This document shows, in pieces, positions 56,158-64,000 of a stretch of DNA of 64,000 nt. The translations under genes were made by a program, and so were the position numbers. How positions within the stretch are numbered: the stretch's first letter is position 1; every line of letters begins with the position of its first letter. The stretch covers positions 13,702,001 through 13,766,000 of the forward strand of contig OX359246.1 of the NCBI GenBank assembly GCA_947179485.1, read 5' to 3'. The stretch is from Allacma fusca (Eukaryota; Arthropoda; Collembola; Symphypleona; Sminthuridae). Below the pieces are notes generated by a model that was given only the letters and a program-made list of their open reading frames with translations, did no database searches and was not told the origin of the DNA.

Positions 56158-58650
56158 AACATTTTGTACTGACTGTGCTTACTCCTACAAATGCGTTGTT
56201 GGTAACCTGTTCCTGTACAACCATTCCCTACCTTAATGCAATTACTTTATTTTGAATGGTTTATATTTACCAAAGTATAGTAGTGGAGCTACTGAGAGTT
56301 GCATCTCAATTTTGAAATCTTCCAGAATATTACAAGTTTGGAATGCTCGACAAATTGTACATTTTACATTGATTGTATATATTGTTCCCATGAGAGACCT
56401 CCTGGTGAGAGAAATTTTGCTGCCAGATAAAAAATTGTTTGTGAGTTAAACAGTAATAATTATTATGCATTTGTATCCCAGCAAGAGTTAAATGCAGAGT
56501 TATATGAAGAGAGAAAATTAGTAGTCCAATGCCTTCCTAACAATTATATTAAACTGTAATATGCATTTGTAGTACTATGGATCAGAATTTCACGAAATTT
56601 AACTTTTGATAATAATTTTTATCGGCATCAAATTGGCTCCAAGAGATAAATAAGATAATACTTTATAGTAAAAACATTTAAGTACATTTTATCACAATAC
56701 ATTTGTAGTTAAATAGTAAGGAAGATTTTTATGAATTTCCTGGGTTTTTAAAGGGAAGAAGGAAATTATTTCCTGTCACCGTCTTCTCTAATTCATTGAT
56801 TGTGGATACATTTCCGAAAATATACTCGCAAATACTTGCACCCACGGAACCATAAACGTGTAAATACTTAGTCACGAAGGTACTTACAAGTGACGAGAAC
56901 TTTCATGTGTGAATGAGTCGCCAACATGGAATGGGGTGGATGATCTATGTATGTACATATAATTATACCTACATTTACATAATTATACTTACATATGTAT
57001 TCACCCATGTGCTAACATAAAATTTCACAAGTTACGTTTTGGTAGTCTGGCCTGACCCGACACATCCAGTGGCTGAAAGTAAAACATCTGAAAGGAGAAA
57101 GAACATTCACATTGATCTCCAGTGAGTTACGGTTACATTCTCCATGAAGGGGACTTTAAGCCTCAAGTTGGTATCCAAATGCATGATATTGAATCCACTC
57201 TCTGAACACATGAGGTTTGAATAAGGACAAGAAACTTTGGTGACTCGACGAACAAAAAACGAACCAACCACATAAGGTGATTTTACAATTTTTTGTGTAC
57301 AGAAAGAGCCCTCCGTCTGTAAGAGGCTCACACATTTGTGAGCACAATTATAAATATTATCGTTTAACACAAGCTTAACTTTCCTCCTTACGATAGGATG
57401 CCATTACCAGTAATTTTTTCTTGCATTCTTTTTATTATCCTTTCATTGTCTGTTGCTGATATATGCAGAGTATAAACTGTAAGTATTTTGGTGTTGGAAG
57501 ATCTGGAAATGCTCAACCATCAACACGCTATTTACTGTAAGGAACAAAAACAAATGCTTCATAATCAGTAAATATGCAGTTCATGACTGGAAAATCCAGG
57601 GACTAAATCCGTAACTATATATTAGATAGGTCTCATAATTAGTGAGGCAGACCCCCTAAATTCTGTAATAATGTAGGTTAATATGTAGGGAAGGCAAAGC
57701 TGCAAAACATAAGTAGTATTTTAGGTAGGCTGAACCTTTTGGACACCTTTGACACTGAGTAGTGTAGGCAGAAAAATACAGAGATTTCCAAAGGTTGTAT
57801 TAAGACAGGAATTGATCCCTCCATAGATTCTGGATTGCACTTTGACAAGGAATCATTTGTTTTGTGAGCAGCTTTTAATTTGGTTCAAAATCTGGAGAGT
57901 TTGAAGCTTATAGCCGAGATTACATGTGAAAAGTGCAACCATAAAAAACATTTTGCTCAATAAACTCCCAGTGTTTCCTCTAAATTCTGAGTAAGTACTT
58001 AACCCTTGAGTGGCTTCCTGATTTTTATAAAATTGCTTGTTTACATCCAAGGTGACTTATTACTTAATTCTACAGAAGAGTGAACCTTTTCAGGCATGTA
58101 TGTATTTAAGTGTATTTTTTTAATTCAGTAAATTGAAATAGAACAAGTATAAATAGAGAAGATTGAAATAATCAGTAGGTGTAAGTAATTACTAATATGG
58201 CGTTTGTAGATTAGAGATCCTACAAGTAAATTTCAGAAGTTTTTAGTGTTATGGGAAGTATGCATCAACTGTATACATAACATCGCGTGAGTTAAATAGC
58301 GGTAATTAATTTTACCAATACCAATAATTAATACTGGACTGATTAGCTCCTGTAACCATAATATCACAATTTGAACACTACATTGTTCAGGAAGAAATGG
58401 TTTTCAATATTAGGACTGGAATAATTTGTTTTCGATTTATATACAAAATATTTTAAGCGTTTCATACTCTTAGGAGCAAATTGCAAAACCAACACAACTT
58501 CATAATCTATGACATCAAGTCTAGATCAGATTTACAATGCTAGTCTCGATTATTACAATCGCATATTTCTGTCATTCATTACCAGTAGAGTATAGGTACA
58601 TGCTGGAGATATGGTGAATTGACCCAATGGTTTGGCATAGGCCTGAAATG
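56158..58650. other. Intergenic region between the two Polintons
   Basis: No gene is recognised. The minus strand at 57107-57260 resembles the minus strand at 33555-33761 (see that entry). Remaining frames are short and have no supporting feature. Confidence 0.45.
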
Positions 58651-58663
58651 GTCATTTCATCAA

Positions 58664-58785
58664 TGCATTAAAAATAGTGATAATCCCCTTCACATTGACT
58701 ACACCCTTTTAAATGGATATAATCCCCTTCACTATATGTATATTTTTAACAATGCTTGAAATGACCCTTTCACTATTGATTATAA
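58664..58785 (+). repeat. About three diverged ~40-bp repeats
   Basis: Units containing ATAATCCCCTTCAC and ACCCTTTCACTAT. The same unit, better preserved, is arrayed at 59596-59890 on the far side of the zinc-finger gene. Confidence 0.65.
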
Positions 58786-58990
58786 TCCGAAGTAATATCG
58801 TTCACGGTGCCATACACGTCATTGAGAGTGTATTTTTAATCCTGTTTTTATTTTGGATGGACTTTCACAATCCCTTTTTTGAGTATGTGCATTCATAAAA
58901 CTTTGCAGTACCAAAAGCAAAAAAATATTATTCCTGGAAAAAGTGAAAGGGTCTGATGCCCACATTGGGTATTTTTACACATGCACGATG

Positions 58991-58999
58991 TATATAAAG
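58991..58999 (+). promoter_or_regulatory. TATA box of zinc-finger gene
   Basis: TATATAAAG, about 155 bp upstream of the ATG at 59147, with TGTGTCATTTGATC about 30 bp downstream as a plausible transcription start area. Confidence 0.6.
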
Positions 59000-59146
59000 G
59001 GATGGCCCTTTCTAATTTGTGTCATTTGATCTTAAACAAGCTCTTGCTAATGCTTTTACCCTCGAGTATTTCCACCTGAAATTCTGAAATCCTTTTGTGA
59101 TTTATTACAAATTTTTTGTTGAAATTATTCTCAACTTATCCTCGAA

Positions 59147-59637
59147 ATGGCCGCTTCATTCAAATGTAAATGTGACACACCTTTCTCAACACCCCAAGAA
59201 CTGTCTATTCATTATGAATCTCTTTGCGTGCTGAATCCAAACATCCCATCCGGATCCACTGGACGTAAGCGTCCAGCACCGTCATCGCTTGTCTCCACAA
59301 CTAAAAAAGCAAGAGGTATGTATTCCTAGCCTGTGGAATAAAATAATCAAGCCAATAATTTTTTAATTAATGATATAAATTTTTTATTTTGATTTCAGTT
59401 TCCTGGGATCCGGAATTGGTGGATTTATCGGTGCACTCTCAGCCCTTACCACTACCTCCATCTGGTCCTTTTGCTGTTGACTTCCCTGATGATTCCGACG
59501 ATGAAATCTTTGCCAGCATGCCATTGGAAGATTACACCCAAGACCGCATACACTTACCAGTGGTAAAGGGGTCTGAATTGACCAGGACTATTTACCATTG
59601 CAGTAAAAATAGAGATAATCCCTTTCACTTTGACTAA
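59147..59637 (+). CDS. Small spliced zinc-finger protein of a second Polinton
   Basis: Exons 59147-59315 and 59399-59637, phase-1 junction, GTATGT donor and TTGATTTCAG acceptor; 135 residues. Exon 1 starts with a C2H2-like finger (FKCKCDTPF ... HYESLC) followed by GRKRPAP and a lysine-rich stretch. Exon 2 is acidic (DFPDDSDDEIFASMPLEDYT), like an activation or interaction segment. A decayed copy with the same two parts lies at 62.57-62.95 kb, directly before POLB-like sequence. This gene may therefore be the detached 5' part of that POLB gene, or a separate regulator. Its last codons run into the 40-bp repeat array, so the C-terminus may be truncated. Confidence 0.5.
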
Positions 59638-59890
59638 TCCTTTAGAAATAGAGGTAATCCCTTTCACTTTGGTTATTCCTTTAGGAATAGAGATAATCCC
59701 TTTCACTTTGGTTATTCCTTTAAAAACAGAAATAATCCCCTTTACGTTTGTCGATCCTTAAAAATAGAGATACTCAACTTCACTTTGACTAATCCTTTAA
59801 GAGTAGGGGTAATTCCTTTCACTTTGGTTATTCCCTTAAAAACAAAAGGAATTCCTTTTACTTTTGTTAATCTAAAAAAAGTGGTAATCA
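59596..59890 (+). repeat. Tandem array of ~40-bp units
   Basis: About seven to eight units, each with AGAGATAATCCCTTTCACTT and GGTTATTCCTTT variants. The first overlaps the end of the zinc-finger gene. CCCTTTCACTTT resembles the CCCTTCACTTTT core of the intact Polinton's terminal tandem units. Confidence 0.8.
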
Positions 59891-60119
59891 ATTTCACCTT
59901 CTGTCCAATATCTGTTAGCACGCAATCACGTTTAGTATATATTCACTTGGCAGGTTCTTTTAACTTTACACAATTACCAGTATTTATTTTGTTATTCATA
60001 TATTTTGGATTTAAGTTTAAATTTGTTATTTTTGTAGACATTTTATATTCATGCTACTTCTTAAATTTAATTTTTTGAAGACTAATTTATATTGCTTCAC
60101 ATTTTCTCCATTCTAAATA

Positions 60120-61750
60120 ATATATAACTAATTATAAAAAAGAAATAAAGCATAAGTACAAAATAAATAATGAACAATAAATAAACACAGAATAAAATAA
60201 ATAAAGCATAACTAAAAAATAAATAACGAACAAGTACACACCAGATAAAAGAAATAAAAAGTAGTCACAGAATAAAATACAAGCAGATTAAAATAAATAA
60301 ATAAAAGAATGAAAGAAATATAAAATAGTTAAAAAATAAAACAAACACAGAATGAAAGAAACAAAAAATAGTTAAAGAATAAAGCAAACACAGAATGAAA
60401 AAATATAAAATAGTTAAAAAATAAAACGTAAACACAGGATAAAAGAAATAAAAAATAGTTACAGAATAAAATACAGACACAATAAAATAAATAAAGAATA
60501 GTTAAAGAATAAAACAGAATAAACGAAATAAAAATAGTTAAAGAATAAAACATAAACACAGAATAAAGGAAATAAAAAATAGTTAAAGAATAAAACATAA
60601 ACACAGAATAAAAGAAATAAAAAACAGTTAAAGAATAAAACATAAACACAATAAAATAAATAAACAATAGTTAAAGAATAAAACATGGACGCAGAATAAA
60701 ATAAATAACAAACAACTAAAGAATAAAACATATACACAGAATAAAAATAAGTAAAAGCAAGTTACCGAATTAAAAAAAACGATAAAATAAATAAAATATA
60801 GTTAAACAATAATAAATAAACGTAAAATAAAAAAAATAAAAAATAGTTAAAGAATAAAACATAAACACAGAATAAAAGAAATTAAATATAGTTAAAGAAT
60901 AATACATAAACAAAAATAAAAGAAATAAAAAATAGTAACAGAATAAAACATAAATAAAATAAAAGAAATAAAAAATAGTAACAGAATAAAACATAAACAA
61001 AATAAAAGAAATAAAAAATAGTTACAGAATAAAACATAAACAAAAGAAAAGAAATAAAAAATAGTTACAGAATAAAACAAACAAAATAAAAGAAATAAAA
61101 AACAGTTACAGAATAAAATATACATACGAAATTAAAATTAGTTAAACTGAAGTCTGGAAATAAAATAAAAATACAGAATAAAAAGTTCTTCAAAACCAAA
61201 TAAAAGTACAGAATGAAAAGTAAGTGAAAATAAAATATAAATGCAGAATAAAAACTAAGTGCAAATCAAAAACTGTAAGTACATTAAACAAATAAAAACA
61301 ATAATTATGAAATAACAAAATAAATTAGAAATTAGAGTAGAATTCAAATGTTTCATTCTATTTAAATTGTATTTTTGTATTAGTTTATTTTAATACATTT
61401 TCTACTGTTTTTAAATCTTATTGTGTTTTTTATTTATATATTTTCTTAATTGTTTTTAATTCGGCATTATTGTTTTTATCGTTACCTATTTTTATTTCTT
61501 TGTTATTCTATATTAATGTTTTATTTCATTCTGTTCTATGCTAATGTTTTGTTCACTATATTTTTTTTTATTTATTTCAGTGGTGCTTATTTGCTACTCA
61601 TTATTCCCTATTATTCTGCTTATTTTTAATTCGGTATTCCCTTTTATTCTGCTTATTTGTTATTCGGTATTCAGTTTTAGTCTGCTTATTTATTTGTCGT
61701 TATTTCTTTTCATTCTGTTTTTAACAACCTTGAATTCAAACTTTGGTTTG
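60120..61750. repeat. A-rich tandem block followed by its inverted T-rich counterpart
   Basis: 60120-61320 is built from about 45-bp variants of AGTTAAAGAATAAAACATAA and CACAGAATAAAAGAAATAAA. 61360-61735 is T-rich with TTTTTATTTCTTTGTTATTC and GTTTTATTTCATTCTGTTC, approximately the complement read backwards. The minus-strand frames through the A-rich part (phenylalanine/tyrosine-rich) are repeat artefacts. Confidence 0.8.
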
Positions 61751-62027
61751 AAACGACACTTCACATTTGGAATTCTATATTGGGTTTAAAAAGAAAGGAT
61801 TTGATTTCAACTGACTCCCAAAGCTAAACTCCAAACATCTATTTCGATGGAATCTGAAACCCGTGAAACTTCTAAGCAGCTAACAAACATTGCAGATTCG
61901 CCAGTGAATTCTTCTCTAAGACATGTCAAATATATGTATGCAAAAACATTTAAAGAAAATCAAAGTTGAGAAAACTGACACGACCCTTTCAGAATATCCT
62001 ATATTTACTGAAGATCAAAACGGGGTA

Positions 62028-62100
62028 TCTATAAGTTTATAATCAAAGTAACCAAAGCAATGGTTAAACACCGCTGCAGCACTATAAAATTCCTCAGTGA
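62028..62100 (+). pseudogene. Possible remnant of a BIR-like Polinton gene
   Basis: A short plus-strand translation, FIIKVTKAMVKHRCST, matches FIIKVAKIMVNHSCGT near residues 40-55 of the BIR-like protein at 41223-42011. Frames around it carry stops. The match is short, so it is only suggestive. Confidence 0.3.
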
Positions 62101-62569
62101 AAACAATATGGTTCAATACAACAGCATTGATGCATATTTTGTAGCTTATAAACAAATGGCTTAACATTGTGAATATTGCGGGGCAGCTTGGGGAATGCTT
62201 TGCCAAATCTGAAGACCTGGTTCAGTGCATGTGGTAATAAAAACCTTTGCCTATCAAGCCAACAATAGAGGAGAACGATCAACACTGACCATCGAAAAGG
62301 AAACTAACTGCATAATTTTTCCCAGCTTAAATGATAAGAAGGTACAAATGATGATAATAATTACTAGTAGTAGTAATATTATGAATGCGGAAAATTTACT
62401 AAGCTTGTATTTTTGACATGTAGCTCTTCATAGATTCTTCGACATGCTCAAAACTAATTTATTCGTACTTTAACAAAGTTCCGGCAAACTCTGCAGTTGC
62501 ATTTTAAAATGGTTACTGCTATTTTTTAAAATTTACCATGTATTCCAAAAAATAGTCCCTTAAATTTCT

Positions 62570-62960
62570 GCAGTGCTTGCAAGAAGAGATTTATTCAATC
62601 CCATAATTCGCATTATCAAGCAAACTGTTGTTTAAATCCTAACCGCCCTGCAACACCCAATGGGCGTAAGCGATCATTAAAGTAATTTTTGACTCCAGTT
62701 ACTACAAAGGCAAGGGAAAGATATTAGTTATTCACTGTTTGATTTTTTGTGAATGCAATTTAAGTATTCGTTTAAATATTGTGAGTAAACTTCTTGGATT
62801 GACGTTCTGGACCTTGCAGCTACTTTGTAAGTTTCCATGCTCCATCAGTTCTGAGTATTGACATTGTTTATGATTTGAATGATGAACTCTATGCCAACAT
62901 ACCACTTGACGATTTCACTCCCATTAATACAAAGGTCTCGGAAACTGTCCTAAAGATGGA
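62570..62960 (+). pseudogene. Decayed copy of the zinc-finger/acidic gene
   Basis: CKKRFIQSHNSHYQANCC and NPNRPATPNGRKRS correspond to the finger and GRKRP parts of the gene at 59147; LNDELYANIPLDDF corresponds to DDEIFASMPLEDY of its exon 2. Stops and frame changes lie between them. It leads straight into POLB-like sequence. Confidence 0.7.
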
Positions 62961-62979
62961 TGACAGCAATAATGGTATG

Positions 62980-64000
62980 TTTTTTCACTGTGGATATGAA
63001 CTTCTTTGTGATAATGGAGTCTGTTCGCGCCCACCAGCCCGTCGTTTAGCATGTCCCTGTAAACACCCTATTATGAGAACCCCGAGTTATTTAGCAGGAA
63101 CTTGTGTGACAATTGTACAGTGCCTTCACCAATGCGTGAGTGTGTGAGCGGTAGCTATCGAGTCCCTGTTATTAACTCTGAGTGTGATAATACCTTTAAC
63201 GATGACTGTATGCAAGACGAGATTTACTAACATCAAGATATGCGATCTGTAGTACGTGAAAATAATAGTAATGAAATGGTGAGCCAAAGTCGTCAAATGG
63301 GTCATGATAGAGGGTACGTACAAATTCATTAATGATTTTTACCTATTCAGCAGGTGTAATTTGCGTAATTTAGAGTTTGCAAATATGGAAGGAAATAATG
63401 TGCACATGTCTGAAAGCCACGGAGAAGTCATATATAATGATGGTTTATTTTTGTAAATAATGTAATATGAGGACTATAATACATGCGAATTTAAAAAATC
63501 ATAAAACTACTTGTTCATATTGTTCAAATTGCAAATTGGGATAAAGCACATACGAATAATATGTTTTACACTGTACCCTTGTAACGGTTATATGGTAGAC
63601 AGTGTACATTGTACAAACTAGAGACCCGATGTATTTTATTAACTGCATAAAATCACAATTAAATCAATAAATTAATTCCGATACGGATTATTTCCGAGAT
63701 AAAAATAATTATTCATTTGCAGTGCATATTTAAAATATTCGATCCAGAGTGCGTAAAAAGTTGTAACAAAAGGTTATCATCATTTCCACTCATTGCACTA
63801 CATAGAGATTCCATTAAATATACTCTTAATATCGGAGTAGAAAACTTAGTCAATATGAATGATGAGTACTACCAACACGACTTGTATTGTGTTTCATTCC
63901 AATTTTAGATACCGAAATAATTAAATTTCATCCACTTCATTAGTGTTTATATTTACCATTACCATACTTACTAGTTTGGAATGAAAAGGGTATATTTATT
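62980..64000 (+). pseudogene. POLB N-terminal remnant of a second, diverged Polinton
   Basis: The translated pieces follow the intact POLB N-terminus in order but in shifting frames: NLCDNCTVPSPMRECVSGSY (63103), GHDRG (63300) then FINDFY, LEFANMEGNNVHMSESHGE (63375), INCIKSQLN and NSDTDYFRD (63640-63700), and FDPECVKSCNKRLSS ... HRDSIKYTLNIGVENLVNMNDEY (63740-63870). These match ANCAVPSPTHDYVTGS, DHNRGTYNFINDC, LEFVNREEIDVHLAQCHRE, FECIKAQLM, NSDIDDFRN and HRDSIEFTLNI of the intact copy. The gene is broken by several frameshifts and stops and continues beyond the window. Confidence 0.9.

Noticed and set aside
56150..56210. Similarity of the Polinton's right flank to 26808-26840
   Set aside because: Only about 27 bp; too short to claim common origin.
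60265..61125. Phe/Tyr-rich minus-strand frames resembling repeated membrane helices
   Set aside because: Direct translation of A-rich tandem repeats in several frames at once; no start context or splice sites.

Overview
The window is eukaryotic, AT-rich and gene-poor. Its genes have spliceosomal introns with GT-AG borders, and the recognisable host genes are an ER UDP-glycosyltransferase, a gustatory-receptor-like seven-helix protein and an MpaB/DUF2236-like oxygenase. This mix, with Ty3/gypsy, hAT and Polinton elements, points to an arthropod, most likely a hexapod. A springtail is possible but not proven, and the species cannot be named from sequence alone. Most of the DNA is mobile-element sequence or decayed duplications.

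Layout. 0-12 kb: AT-rich non-coding DNA made of direct and tandem duplications (1.1 kb and 1.46 kb units) and word-like repeat clusters built on GTATTTT, CGGTATCGG, AATGCCC and GGGTACGGG. 12.0-12.7 kb: a 33-bp minisatellite. 12.9-15.8 kb (minus): a decayed gypsy pol. 17.2-20.3 kb: a diverged copy of the 1.3-4.1 kb segment, split by a 1.6 kb inverted-repeat element. 20.5-22.4 kb (minus): a complete four-exon UGT. 24.0-26.5 kb (plus): a gustatory-receptor-like gene with phase-0 introns. 27.1-33.1 kb: an hAT-like non-autonomous element with an 8-bp target duplication, into which a young Ty3/gypsy element (27581-32808, LTRs identical by eye) has inserted. 36.7-38.0 kb: a two-exon MpaB-like gene with a frameshift, followed by a duplicated dead copy at 39.05-39.37 kb.

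40576-56151 is the centrepiece: a full-length Polinton/Maverick (15,576 bp) with a perfect 6-bp target duplication (CATGTG) and matching terminal inverted repeats. It carries intact genes for protein-primed DNA polymerase B, retroviral-type integrase, adenain-like protease, FtsK/HerA-type packaging ATPase, a probable double-jelly-roll major capsid protein, a second structural protein, a basic core protein with an amphipathic segment, and several accessory genes. Those include a BIR-like zinc protein, a repeat protein with three PKRRLF motifs (possible cyclin docking), two spliced small genes and a short conserved minus-strand protein. The structural genes run head-to-tail with overlapping stop/start codons. 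Polymerase and integrase would replicate and insert the element; capsid, protease and ATPase would build and fill virions.

58.6 kb to the right edge: remains of a second, diverged Polinton. Its POLB N-terminal region can be followed through frameshifts from about 62.9 kb to the end of the window. A small spliced zinc-finger gene with its own TATA box lies at 59.1-59.6 kb, and a decayed copy of it sits directly in front of the POLB remnant. The two are separated by 40-bp repeats and a large A-rich/T-rich foldback block.
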